Shown in pieces: positions 1-7,385 of a stretch of 38,926 bases of DNA (positions are counted from its first letter, which is position 1; the number at the start of each line of letters is the position of its first letter). Location: positions 1 to 38,926 of the forward strand of contig JAZUPZ010000013.1 in NCBI GenBank assembly GCA_045605445.1. The letters run 5' to 3'. The translations under genes and the position numbers were made by a program. Below the pieces are notes generated by a model, which had not been told where the DNA came from, did no database searches, and saw only the letters and a list, made by a program, of their open reading frames with translations. The stretch is from CAZMHL01 sp045605445 (GTDB lineage Bacteria > Bacillota > Clostridia > RGIG6154).

Positions 1-1611
1 ATCTCCATAAAGAGAGAAATGGGTACTTCTTATAAAGTTGCAATAGACGATAAGAACTACACTCCCCAGGAAATTTCCGCAATGATTTTAGCAAAGCTTA
101 AGAACGATGCGGAAAGCTATTTGGGTCAGACTGTTACAGAAGCGGTTATCACCGTTCCTGCTTATTTCACAGATGCACAGAGACAGGCTACAAAGGATGC
201 AGGTAAAATTGCAGGTCTTGATGTTAAAAGAATTATCAACGAACCTACGGCTGCAGCTCTTGCTTACGGTCTTGACAAAGACAACGGCGAAAAAATTATG
301 GTTTACGACCTTGGTGGCGGAACCTTTGACGTTTCAATTCTTGAAATCGGCGACGGCGTTTTCGAAGTTCTTGCAACAAACGGTGACACAAAGCTTGGCG
401 GTGACGACTTTGACCAGAAGCTTATTGATTACCTTGCTGAAGAATTCAAGAAGGACAACGGTATTGATTTAAGACTTGACAAAATGGCTGCTCAGAGACT
501 TAAGGAAGCTGCAGAAAAAGCTAAAATTGAGCTTTCATCAGCAATGTCTTCAAATGTAAATCTTCCGTTTATTTCTGCAGATGCAACAGGTCCTAAACAC
601 CTTGACATTACAATTTCAAGAGCAAAATTCGACGAGCTTACAGCTGACCTTGTTGAAAGAACAATGATTCCTACAAGAAATGCTCTTAAAGATGCAGGCT
701 TAAGCGCAGGCGAAATAAGCAAAGTTATATTGGTTGGCGGTTCTTCAAGAATTCCTGCTGTTCAGGAAGCTGTTAAAAATGTTATGGGAAAAGAACCTCA
801 CAAAGGAATTAACCCTGATGAATGTGTTGCAGTAGGTGCAGCTATTCAGGGCGGCGTTCTCGGCGGCGACGTTAACGGCGTTCTTCTTCTTGACGTTACT
901 CCTCTTTCACTTGGTATTGAAACACTTGGTAACGTTTGCACAAAGCTCATCGAAAGAAATACAACAATTCCTACAAAGAAAAGCCAGGTATTCTCAACTG
1001 CAGCTGACAACCAGACCTCTGTTGACATTCACGTTCTTCAGGGCGAAAGAGAAATGGCAGCTGACAACAAAACTTTAGGCAGATTCCAGCTTACAGGTAT
1101 TGCTCCTGCTCCAAGAGGAGTTCCGCAGATTGAAGTTACCTTTGATATTGACGCAAACGGTATCGTAAATGTTTCTGCAAAAGACCTTGGTACAGGTGCA
1201 GAACAGAAAATCACAATTACAGCTTCAACAAATCTTTCTGATGAAGACATTGATAAAGCTGTAAAAGAAGCTGAAAAGTTTGCAGAAGAAGACAAACTTA
1301 AAAAAGAAGCTATTGAAGCAAGAAATCAGGCTGATTCTCTTGTTTACCAGACAGAGAAATCCCTTGAAGAATTAAAGGATAAAATTTCAGAAGAAGAAAA
1401 GGCTCAGATTACCGCTGAATGTGACAAAGTAAAAGAAGCTCTTAAGGGCACAGACACAGCTGCAATCAAGGCTGCAACAGAATCACTTACAAAGGTATTC
1501 TATGAAATTTCTTCAAAGCTTTATCAGCAGGCTCAGGCTCAGGGTCAGCCGGGCGCAGAAGGTGCAAACCCGGGTGCAAACGAAGCTGACGGCGAAGTTG
1601 TTGACGAATAA
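1..1611 (+). CDS. dnaK: Chaperone DnaK (Hsp70), 5'-truncated by window edge
   Basis: ATP-dependent cytosolic Hsp70 chaperone that works with DnaJ and GrpE. The reading frame is open from base 1 (first residues ISIKREMG), so the ATG at 19 is internal and the true start lies upstream; roughly the first 75-80 residues are missing. Visible ATPase-domain motifs are the phosphate-2 loop DLGGGTFDVS and the adenosine motif ILVGGSSRIP. The substrate-binding domain follows (VLLLDVTPLSLGIETLG linker region), then a helical lid and an acidic C-terminal tail ending GEVVDE. dnaJ follows 62 bp downstream on the same strand, as in Firmicutes heat-shock operons. Nothing abnormal is seen in the visible part. 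Confidence 0.98.
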   Translation: MSIKREMGTSYKVAIDDKNYTPQEISAMILAKLKNDAESYLGQTVTEAVITVPAYFTDAQRQATKDAGKIAGLDVKRIINEPTAAALAYGLDKDNGEKIMVYDLGGGTFDVSILEIGDGVFEVLATNGDTKLGGDDFDQKLIDYLAEEFKKDNGIDLRLDKMAAQRLKEAAEKAKIELSSAMSSNVNLPFISADATGPKHLDITISRAKFDELTADLVERTMIPTRNALKDAGLSAGEISKVILVGGSSRIPAVQEAVKNVMGKEPHKGINPDECVAVGAAIQGGVLGGDVNGVLLLDVTPLSLGIETLGNVCTKLIERNTTIPTKKSQVFSTAADNQTSVDIHVLQGEREMAADNKTLGRFQLTGIAPAPRGVPQIEVTFDIDANGIVNVSAKDLGTGAEQKITITASTNLSDEDIDKAVKEAEKFAEEDKLKKEAIEARNQADSLVYQTEKSLEELKDKISEEEKAQITAECDKVKEALKGTDTAAIKAATESLTKVFYEISSKLYQQAQAQGQPGAEGANPGANEADGEVVDE

Positions 1612-1626
1612 TTGATTAAAAGGCAA

Positions 1627-1648
1627 AAGGGGATTTTCATATCCCCTT
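1627..1648 (+). other. Hairpin between dnaK and dnaJ
   Basis: AAGGGGAT (1627-1634) and ATCCCCTT (1641-1648) form a perfect 8-bp stem with a 6-nt loop. No U-tract follows, so it is not a canonical terminator. It may protect or process the dnaK mRNA and set the dnaK:dnaJ ratio (inference). Confidence 0.5.
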
Positions 1649-1673
1649 ATAGCTTTACAGAGAGGTATTTAAA

Positions 1674-2813
1674 TTGGCTGACAAACGCGATTACTATGAA
1701 GTTTTAGGGGTGCAAAAAAGTGCTACCGATGCGGACATTAAAAAAGCTTTCCGTACCATGGCAAAAAAATATCACCCTGATATGAATCCGGGAAACAAGG
1801 AGGCAGAAGCCAAGTTCAAGGAAGTTAACGAGGCTTACGAGGTTCTTTCGAATCCCGACAAAAAAGCTAAATATGACCAGTTCGGTTTTGCAGGCGTTGA
1901 CCCGAGCTACGGTGCCGGAAACGGCGGCGCAGGCTATGGTGGCTTCGGAGGCTTTGATGCAGGCGGTTTTGGCGATATTTTCGACACCTTTTTCGGTGGT
2001 GGCTTCGGCGGAAGCTCTGCAAGAAGCAACGCGCCCCGTCAGGGAAGCGACATTGAAATTGTTGCCGACCTTACCTTTGAAGAGGCTGCTTTCGGTTGCA
2101 AAAAAGAAATTTCCTTTAAAAGAGTTGAGCTTTGTCCCGACTGTAACGGTTCGGGAGCAAAAAAAGGAACCTCTCCCGAGGTGTGCCCCGACTGTAAGGG
2201 TACCGGTCAGGTTAAAAGAATGCAGAGAACCATGCTGGGTAACATAATGACATCTCAGCCCTGTTCCCGTTGCGGCGGAAAGGGGAAAACCATTAAGGAA
2301 CACTGCCCAACCTGCTCAGGAAACGGAAGAATTCAAAAAAATAAAAAAATTAAGTTGGATATTCCCGAGGGTATCGACCACGGCCAGTACCTTCAGAAGA
2401 GAGGCTTTGGTAATGCCGGTTCAAACGGCGGACCTTACGGCGACTTGCTCATAGGGATCAGAATTCGTCCTCACGCAATATTTAAAAGAGAAGGGGCAAA
2501 TGTTCACTGCACCGTTCCCATTGCTTTTGCAGATGCAGCGCTGGGCGCAGAGCTTGACATTCCAACTATCCATGGTCCCGTTTCCTACAAAATTCCCGAA
2601 GGAACACAGACAGGAACAAGTTTTACCATAAAAGGCAAGGGTATTAAAAAGGTTCTTGGCAAGGGCGACCACATATTCAAGGTTGTTGTTGACGTTCCGA
2701 AGAATCTTTCCAAAGAACAGAAAAAAGCCCTTAAAACCTTTGCAGATATGGATATGAAAAACAATACAAACAAGGAATCTTTCTTTGAAAAGGTTAAAAA
2801 TATTTTTAAATAA
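1674..2813 (+). CDS. dnaJ: Chaperone DnaJ (Hsp40)
   Basis: Co-chaperone that stimulates DnaK ATPase activity and delivers substrates. The J-domain is at residues 5-70 with the HPD triad at 34-36. A Gly/Phe-rich linker spans about 78-118. The zinc-binding domain has four CxxCxGxG-type repeats at 154-161, 171-178, 197-204 and 211-218, followed by the C-terminal substrate-binding domain; 379 aa is the normal length for type I DnaJ. The start is TTG at 1674, giving MADKRDYYEVLG, with ribosome binding site AGAGAGG at 1659-1665; there is no better ATG. The weak start codon probably keeps DnaJ below DnaK, with which it is co-transcribed. Confidence 0.97.
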   Translation: MADKRDYYEVLGVQKSATDADIKKAFRTMAKKYHPDMNPGNKEAEAKFKEVNEAYEVLSNPDKKAKYDQFGFAGVDPSYGAGNGGAGYGGFGGFDAGGFGDIFDTFFGGGFGGSSARSNAPRQGSDIEIVADLTFEEAAFGCKKEISFKRVELCPDCNGSGAKKGTSPEVCPDCKGTGQVKRMQRTMLGNIMTSQPCSRCGGKGKTIKEHCPTCSGNGRIQKNKKIKLDIPEGIDHGQYLQKRGFGNAGSNGGPYGDLLIGIRIRPHAIFKREGANVHCTVPIAFADAALGAELDIPTIHGPVSYKIPEGTQTGTSFTIKGKGIKKVLGKGDHIFKVVVDVPKNLSKEQKKALKTFADMDMKNNTNKESFFEKVKNIFK

Positions 2814-2842
2814 TTTACAACCGGTCTGATTTATGTTAAAAT
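2814..2842 (+). promoter_or_regulatory. Candidate sigma-A promoter for prmA, nested in the dnaJ terminator
   Basis: TTTACA (2814-2819), a 17-bp spacer and TAAAAT (2837-2842), with TG at 2834-2835 giving an extended -10. Predicted transcription start is about 2849, inside the descending arm of the terminator hairpin, so new transcripts could not form that hairpin. Confidence 0.55.
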
Positions 2843-2860
2843 AAATCAGACCATTTTTTT
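2823..2860 (+). terminator. Rho-independent terminator after dnaJ
   Basis: Perfect 11-bp stem GGTCTGATTTA (2823-2833) / TAAATCAGACC (2842-2852) with an 8-nt loop, followed by a run of seven T. The T-run abuts the prmA ribosome binding site GGAGG at 2861. Confidence 0.85.
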
Positions 2861-2870
2861 GGAGGAAGTT

Positions 2871-3833
2871 ATGAATTGGAACGAAATTAAAATTACAACC
2901 AACAAAGCGGGCGTTGAGGTTCTTACCGCCGAGCTTTTAAATATTGGCATTTCGGGAATTCAGATTCAGGATTCCGACGATTTCAACAGATTTTTAGAGG
3001 GTACCGAGGTTTACTGGGACTATGTTGATGAAAGCCTTATGTATCTTAAAGACTGCGACACTCAGGTTATTTTATACATTGAAGACAATGAAAAAGGAGC
3101 AGACACCCTTACCTCTTTAAAGCTTCTTTTAAATGAGCTGAAAAAAGAAGGAAAATACGGCACTCTTGAAATTACAATGAACAACTTAAAGGAAGAGGAC
3201 TGGGAAAACAACTGGAAACAGTATTTCAAGCCCTTTAACATTGGTGAAAAATTCCTGATAAAACCCACCTGGGAGAATGTTGACAATAAAGAAAATCGCA
3301 AAATTATTGAAATTGACCCGGGAATGAGCTTTGGTACGGGAACCCACGAAACAACCTCTATGTGCCTTGAATTAATTGAAAACATTGATATGAAGGACAA
3401 AAATGTTCTTGATATGGGTTGCGGAAGCGGAATACTTTCCATTGGCGCGCTCCTTATGGGTGCAGAGCATTTAACCTGTGTTGATATTGACCAAAACAGC
3501 ATCAAGGTTGCAAGAGAAAACATTGAAATGAATAATTTTTCCGACGACAAATTCAATCTTTTTCTCGGAGATGTTATTTCAGACAACAAGTTAAAAGAGG
3601 AAATCGGCTTTAAAAAATATGACATTATTCTCTCAAACATTGTTGCAGACGTTTTAAAAGCAATGAGCGGAATTTTCGGTGATTTCCTTACCGACGACGG
3701 CAAGCTGGTGGTATCGGGAATTATTGCACCAAGAAAAGACGAAGTGCTTGACAAAATAGCCGAAAACGGCTTTAAGCTTGTTAAAGATTATCAGAAAGGC
3801 GACTGGGTTTGCGCCCTGTTTGAAAGTAGATAA
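2871..3833 (+). CDS. prmA: Ribosomal protein L11 methyltransferase PrmA
   Basis: SAM-dependent trimethylation of lysines and the N-terminus of L11 in the cytosol. The C-terminal methyltransferase domain carries the PrmA-specific DPGMSFGTGTHETT and the SAM-binding motif VLDMGCGSGILSIGA; the N-terminal half is the substrate-recognition domain. 320 aa is usual. ATG at 2871 is chosen because GGAGG lies 6 nt upstream (2861-2865); the longer frame from TTG 2859 would place the ribosome binding site inside the coding region. It follows dnaJ, a common Firmicutes order, but is separated by a terminator with a promoter nested in it, and is followed 3 nt later by the Cys-rich gene, so the two are probably co-translated. 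Confidence 0.95.
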   Translation: MNWNEIKITTNKAGVEVLTAELLNIGISGIQIQDSDDFNRFLEGTEVYWDYVDESLMYLKDCDTQVILYIEDNEKGADTLTSLKLLLNELKKEGKYGTLEITMNNLKEEDWENNWKQYFKPFNIGEKFLIKPTWENVDNKENRKIIEIDPGMSFGTGTHETTSMCLELIENIDMKDKNVLDMGCGSGILSIGALLMGAEHLTCVDIDQNSIKVARENIEMNNFSDDKFNLFLGDVISDNKLKEEIGFKKYDIILSNIVADVLKAMSGIFGDFLTDDGKLVVSGIIAPRKDEVLDKIAENGFKLVKDYQKGDWVCALFESR

Positions 3834-3836
3834 AAT

Positions 3837-4352
3837 ATGACTCCCGTTGAATTTTATATAAGATTATACTCTATGCTCGAGAATGTAACACCACTTTCCA
3901 AGGATTGCGGAATTCTCTGTGACAAAGCCTGCTGTAAAGAAGAAGACGGCGACCGCTCGGGAATGATCTTATTCCCTTATGAAGAATTTATGCTTAACAA
4001 TGCATCATTCGGTCAGATTGAGGATTACAAAGGTGAATACGCCGGCAAAAAGCTTAAGATTTTCTTCTGCAATGAGCCCTGCGACAGAAAGCTCCGTCCT
4101 CTTGCATGCAGAATTTTCCCTCTTACTCCCTACCTTAAAGACGGCGAACTTGACCTTATTATGAACCCTATGGCAAAGAGAATGTGTCCCTTAGCGAGAA
4201 GCCTTCAGGTTGAACAGCTTGAAGAGGATTTTGTTGAAAATGTTTACAGAGTTATGAACAACATTTTAAAGCTGAAAGAAGGCAAGGCATACATAGAAGC
4301 ACTTACTAAAATGACAGACGACTTTTTAAACCTGCAAAATAAATTTATATAA
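3837..4352 (+). CDS. Cysteine-rich protein of unknown function (possible zinc/iron-chelating family)
   Basis: 171-aa soluble protein with clustered cysteines: CGILCDKACCK near the N-terminus (residues 25-35), then CNEPCDRKLRPLACRIFP and MCPLA. The spacing recalls the CxxCxxCC zinc/iron-chelating (UPF0153/YkgJ-like) proteins, but the pattern is not identical, so the family assignment is tentative. ATG starts 3 nt after the prmA stop with only a weak purine stretch upstream, which implies translational coupling to prmA. No signal peptide or membrane segment is seen. A metal-binding or Fe-S role is inferred from the cysteines only. Confidence 0.75.
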   Translation: MTPVEFYIRLYSMLENVTPLSKDCGILCDKACCKEEDGDRSGMILFPYEEFMLNNASFGQIEDYKGEYAGKKLKIFFCNEPCDRKLRPLACRIFPLTPYLKDGELDLIMNPMAKRMCPLARSLQVEQLEEDFVENVYRVMNNILKLKEGKAYIEALTKMTDDFLNLQNKFI

Positions 4353-4367
4353 ATCCCTCTTAATTTC

Positions 4368-4396
4368 TTGACTTTTTCAACTTGTTATGATATTAT
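4368..4396 (+). promoter_or_regulatory. Promoter of tRNA-Leu
   Basis: TTGACT (4368-4373), 17-bp spacer, TATTAT (4391-4396), extended -10 TGA at 4388-4390. Predicted start is about 4403, 7 nt before the mature tRNA. Confidence 0.75.
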
Positions 4397-4409
4397 ATTT
4401 TAGTAACTT

Positions 4410-4496
4410 GCAGGTGTGGTGGAACTGGCAGACGCGCTGGACTCAAAATCCTGTGGTAGTGATACCGTGTGGGTTCGATTCCCACCACCTGCACCA
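4410..4496 (+). tRNA. tRNA-Leu (anticodon CAA)
   Basis: 87 nt including encoded CCA. The acceptor stem GCAGGTG (4410-4416) pairs with CACCTGC (4486-4492), followed by discriminator A and CCA. The anticodon loop CTCAAAA gives CAA (codon UUG). A long variable arm (class II) and the T-loop GGTTCGATTCC are present. The anticodon stem CTGGA/TCCTG has one apparent U-U mismatch. Confidence 0.95.
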
Positions 4497-4577
4497 ATAA
4501 AAGAAGATGCCTTTCGGCATCTTTTTTTATTGTAGTAAAATAATAGGGAATCGAACCCTAAGAGGGCAAAAAGCGAA
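4480..4577 (+). repeat. Direct repeat, copy A: tRNA-Leu 3' end plus terminator
   Basis: Bases 4480-4559 are identical to 4688-4767 (80 of 80), and similarity continues to about 4577. The unit holds the last 17 nt of tRNA-Leu (T-stem, acceptor 3' strand, CCA), the terminator, and an inverted T-arm-like stretch GGGAATCGAACCC (4546-4558). The offset between copies is 208 bp. Confidence 0.9.
4504..4529 (+). terminator. Terminator of tRNA-Leu
   Basis: Stem AAGATGCC/GGCATCTT with loop TTTC, followed by a run of T ending at 4528. Confidence 0.85.
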
Positions 4578-4687
4578 AGGAAAAGTTGCCGGTGGCAAGT
4601 TTTCAGCTTTTTGGTGCGCAGACGGGTACCGAAATGCGAAGCATTTGGGTCGGCAAGTACGGAAAGCTTTCGTAAGAAAGATTTCTC
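4578..4687. other. Non-repeated spacer between the tRNA-Leu 3' repeats
   Basis: 110 bp with several small hairpins: TTGCC/GGCAA around 4585-4597; a 10-bp stem with one mismatch, ACCGAAATGC/GCATTTGGGT, around 4627-4649; and CTTTC/GAAAG near 4668-4681. No ORF is convincing. Confidence 0.5.
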
Positions 4688-4785
4688 TCCCACCACCTGC
4701 ACCAATAAAAGAAGATGCCTTTCGGCATCTTTTTTTATTGTAGTAAAATAATAGGGAATCGAACCCTGAGAAGGAAAAAAGCGAC
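4688..4785 (+). repeat. Direct repeat, copy B: tRNA-Leu 3' end plus terminator
   Basis: Second copy of 4480-4577, including CCCACCACCTGCACCA and a full copy of the terminator hairpin (4712-4737), but with no tRNA body in front. It resembles an attachment-site-like or duplication scar at a tRNA 3' end. Confidence 0.9.
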
Positions 4786-4795
4786 AAAACTCCCG

Positions 4796-4824
4796 TTGAC
4801 AAGCAATAGGAATTATGATATAGT
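4796..4824 (+). promoter_or_regulatory. Promoter of the hemolysin III-type gene
   Basis: Consensus TTGACA (4796-4801), 17-bp spacer, TATAGT (4819-4824) with extended -10 TGA at 4816-4818. Confidence 0.75.
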
Positions 4825-4870
4825 ATTGAATACCAGATGACAAGTTATTAAGAACAAAGAAGGTTGAATT

Positions 4871-5545
4871 ATGGCAAGACAAAAGCTTAAAGACAGAGAA
4901 ATGCCTTTTTACACAAGAGGCGAAGAAATTTTTAATATGGTATCTCACATTGTTGGCGGAGCAGTAGGAATTACAGCCCTTGCTCTTTGTGTTATTTTTG
5001 CGGCAATACACCATAACACTTACGGAGTTGTGGGCAGCGCAATTTACGGAGCTTCTATGATAATACTTTACACAATGTCGAGCATTTATCACGGGCTTAA
5101 CCCTGAACTTATGGCAAAAAGAGTTTTCAGAATTATCGACCATTGCTCTATTTTTATTTTAATTGCGGGAACCTACACCCCTATTTGCCTTGTTTCTTTA
5201 AGAGAGTACAGCCCCTTTTTAGGCTGGACAATTTTCGGCATTGTATGGGGCGCGGCAGTTTTGGGAATTACCCTTAACGCTATTGACTTAAGCCGCTACA
5301 AAACCTTTTCCGCAATTTGCTACCTTGTTATGGGCTGGTGCATTATTTTTGCAATTAAGCCCACAATTCAGATGGTAGGCTGGGGCGGAATTGCTTTTCT
5401 CGGCGCAGGCGGAATAAGCTACACAGTTGGCGCACTTATTTATTACAAATTCAAGCACAAAAGATATGCTCACTCAATTTTCCACCTTTTTGTGGTTATT
5501 GCGAGCATACTTCAGATGTTCTGTATATTATTTTATGTAGTTTGA
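4871..5545 (+). CDS. trhA: Hemolysin III / PAQR family membrane protein (TrhA-like)
   Basis: 224-aa integral membrane protein with about seven hydrophobic segments. Hallmarks of the HlyIII/PAQR family are the early GEEIFNMVSHIVG motif, TMSSIYHGL, DHCSIFILIAGTYTP and HSIFHLF; the conserved His and Asp residues form the predicted intramembrane metal site. Family members have been linked to membrane lipid homeostasis, and the hemolysin label is historical. It has its own promoter (4796-4824). The ribosome binding site is AAGAAGG at 4857-4863. The stop codon lies at the edge of a bidirectional terminator shared with the convergent AraC gene. Confidence 0.93.
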   Translation: MARQKLKDREMPFYTRGEEIFNMVSHIVGGAVGITALALCVIFAAIHHNTYGVVGSAIYGASMIILYTMSSIYHGLNPELMAKRVFRIIDHCSIFILIAGTYTPICLVSLREYSPFLGWTIFGIVWGAAVLGITLNAIDLSRYKTFSAICYLVMGWCIIFAIKPTIQMVGWGGIAFLGAGGISYTVGALIYYKFKHKRYAHSIFHLFVVIASILQMFCILFYVV

Positions 5546-5576
5546 AAAAACGGTGTGAATGCTCACACCGTTTTTT
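5545..5576. terminator. Bidirectional terminator between trhA and araC-like gene
   Basis: CGGTGTGA (5551-5558) / TCACACCG (5563-5570), loop ATGC, flanked by six A and six T. It overlaps the stop codons of both convergent genes (5543-5545 plus, 5575-5577 minus). Confidence 0.9.
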
Positions 5577-6372
5577 ATGATTTGCTTTTTATGTACTCAC
5601 TTGCGGAAATTCCCGTTTCCTCTTTGAAAACTTTGGAAAAGTACAGAGGGTTTCTGTAGCCCGAAAGAAGCGCAACGTTTTTAACCGAGGTTATTCCCTT
5701 CTCCATTAAAAACACCGCATACTTTATTCTTGTGTGAGTTAAATAACTCGAAAAAGTCATTCCCACATTATTTTTAAAAACTCTTGAAATGTATTTTTCA
5801 TTATATCCAAGGTCGTCAGACATTGTTGAAAGTGTCAGCCCACTGTTGCTGAAATTTAAATCAATGTACTCCAAAATGCTGTCGGTAAGAGTCTGTTCTT
5901 CGCTTTTTTCAACAGGTGCAAGCTGTGAAAAGGAATAAAGCAGAACTCCCTCGCTGATTAAGTCAAGATTCTTCTCATTTGCTCTTGCAATGGCATTCTG
6001 CCAAAAGGAAACAAGTCCCTCGTTCCCTGAAAATACACAGTTTGACTTTGAAATCATAAAGCGTTTGAAAAGCTCGTCGCATCGATCTCCCGAAAAGGTG
6101 ATGTACATACACTCAAAATCCTCTTCGTTTTCTACTTTAAAATAAACGCCGGAAAAGGTGAAAAAAAGCATTCCTTTTGATAAACTGCATTTCTTACCTT
6201 CCGCAACAAGCCTTCCTTTTCCCGAAACAACAAGAAACATTAGGTTTTCATTTTTCATCTGCATTTCGGATAGCATTTCCGGCTTGGTTTCGTACACAAA
6301 ATTTATGGTAGTAATACTTTTAACAACAGTCGGTTCTATAAATTTACAGATATTGTCCATATTTTTCTTCAT
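5575..6372 (-). CDS. AraC-family transcriptional regulator (module 1)
   Basis: 265 aa. An N-terminal cupin-like ligand-binding half (about 1-150) is followed by the AraC double helix-turn-helix (about 165-265), with DDLGYNEKYISRVFKNNVGM in HTH1 and LLSGYRNPLYFSKVFKEETG in HTH2. Start ATG at 6372 follows a run of G on the minus strand (C-run 6377-6383) acting as the ribosome binding site. It is transcribed divergently from the DMT transporter and Gfo/Idh/MocA-like gene, so it is the likely regulator of those two. A perfect 10-bp inverted repeat directly upstream of their promoter (6431-6464) is a plausible binding site. The ligand is unknown. It is a counterpart of the regulator at 31487-32350. 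Confidence 0.92.
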   Translation of the reverse strand: MKKNMDNICKFIEPTVVKSITTINFVYETKPEMLSEMQMKNENLMFLVVSGKGRLVAEGKKCSLSKGMLFFTFSGVYFKVENEEDFECMYITFSGDRCDELFKRFMISKSNCVFSGNEGLVSFWQNAIARANEKNLDLISEGVLLYSFSQLAPVEKSEEQTLTDSILEYIDLNFSNSGLTLSTMSDDLGYNEKYISRVFKNNVGMTFSSYLTHTRIKYAVFLMEKGITSVKNVALLSGYRNPLYFSKVFKEETGISASEYIKSKS

Positions 6373-6430
6373 ACTACCCCCCCTTTTTTTTCAGTGTATC
6401 ACACCTCAAAACAAATTACAAGAAACAAAG

Positions 6431-6464
6431 TAGAAAAATTGCATAATAATATAGAATTTTTCTA
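6431..6464. promoter_or_regulatory. Inverted repeat, candidate AraC operator
   Basis: TAGAAAAATT (6431-6440) and AATTTTTCTA (6455-6464), a perfect 10-bp inverted repeat with a 14-nt spacer. It ends one base before the -35 box of the plus-strand promoter, the classical position for an AraC activator site. Confidence 0.5.
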
Positions 6465-6494
6465 TTTACCCTCCGTTTTCTCCTGTGCTACAAT
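6465..6494 (+). promoter_or_regulatory. Promoter of module 1 (DMT transporter and Gfo/Idh/MocA-like)
   Basis: TTTACC (6465-6470), 18-bp spacer, TACAAT (6489-6494), extended -10 TGC at 6486-6488. The weak -35 fits activator dependence. Confidence 0.6.
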
Positions 6495-6516
6495 ACATAC
6501 AAACGGAGGTGAGAAA

Positions 6517-7368
6517 ATGTATTACGGTGTGCTTACATTGTGCGCAATTATGTTCGGCTCACAGTTTTTATTCACGAAAATGTACAAAGATGCCTACGGA
6601 AACGATTTAAAGGCGATGTGCGTTTCTGCGGCAGGCGGTTCTCTTTTGGGAATTATAATTTTAGCCATAATCAACGGCTTTAGTCTTACATGCACCCCAT
6701 TTTCGCTGATAATGGCAATAATTAATACTGTAAACGGCAATCTGTTCCTTTTCTGCAGTTTGAAATCACTGGGAAAAATCAACCTTTCGCTATATTCTGT
6801 TTTCTCAATGATTGGCGGAATGGCACTTCCGTTTATAACAGGGATTCTTTTCTATAATGAACCCCTTACGACCGGCAAGGTAGTTTGCTTTTTGTTTATA
6901 ACCCTGGCAATTCTGCTTACATTTGAAAAGGGTGAAAAGGCTAAAGGTGGCATATATTACATAGGAATTTTCGTTTTCAACGGAATGTCAGGAGTTATTT
7001 CAAAACTTTACACAGATATGCCCTTTGAAAAAGTTCCGGCGGCGGAATATTCCATACTTTGTGCCGTTGTAAATCTTATTGTATCGTTGATAATTCTGAT
7101 CTTCTTACGAAAAATAAAAAGACCTTTAAATTCAAAGGCGGTTATTTCAATTATAGGAAACGGCGTTTTCGGCAGAGTGGCGAATTATTTATTGTTAATA
7201 TGCCTATTGTATTTGCCCGCATCTGCGCAGTATCCCTTTATAACCGGCGGAACAATGGTAGTTTCAACAGTTTTGAGCTGTATTATAAATCAAAAACCAA
7301 GCAAAAAAGAAGTCTTGTCGGTTATTCTTTCAATGACAGGACTTATATCGCTTGTTATTATTAAATAA
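6517..7368 (+). CDS. DMT superfamily (EamA-like) transporter, module 1
   Basis: 283-aa membrane protein with about ten hydrophobic segments in two repeats, typical of EamA/drug-metabolite transporters; substrate unknown. ATG at 6517 (MYYGVLTLCAIMFG) is chosen because GGAGG at 6505-6509 lies 7 nt upstream; a longer in-frame reading from 6394 would run through the promoter. It lies 17 bp upstream of the Gfo/Idh/MocA-like gene, so the two form an operon opposite the AraC regulator. The same trio, in a different order, occurs at 31487-34610. Confidence 0.85.
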   Translation: MYYGVLTLCAIMFGSQFLFTKMYKDAYGNDLKAMCVSAAGGSLLGIIILAIINGFSLTCTPFSLIMAIINTVNGNLFLFCSLKSLGKINLSLYSVFSMIGGMALPFITGILFYNEPLTTGKVVCFLFITLAILLTFEKGEKAKGGIYYIGIFVFNGMSGVISKLYTDMPFEKVPAAEYSILCAVVNLIVSLIILIFLRKIKRPLNSKAVISIIGNGVFGRVANYLLLICLLYLPASAQYPFITGGTMVVSTVLSCIINQKPSKKEVLSVILSMTGLISLVIIK

Positions 7369-7385
7369 AATAAGGAGATTTTATT

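Noticed and set aside
1704..2303. 199-codon minus-strand frame inside dnaJ
   Set aside because: Antisense shadow of a clear DnaJ gene with no ribosome binding site or recognisable motif.
4507..4743. 78-codon frame in the tRNA-Leu repeat region
   Set aside because: Begins in the terminator and is made of repeat and hairpin sequence; no ribosome binding site.
4400..5143. 247-codon minus-strand frame over tRNA-Leu and the trhA gene
   Set aside because: Runs through a tRNA, a terminator and a real gene; the tRNA-derived peptide is a well-known false ORF type.
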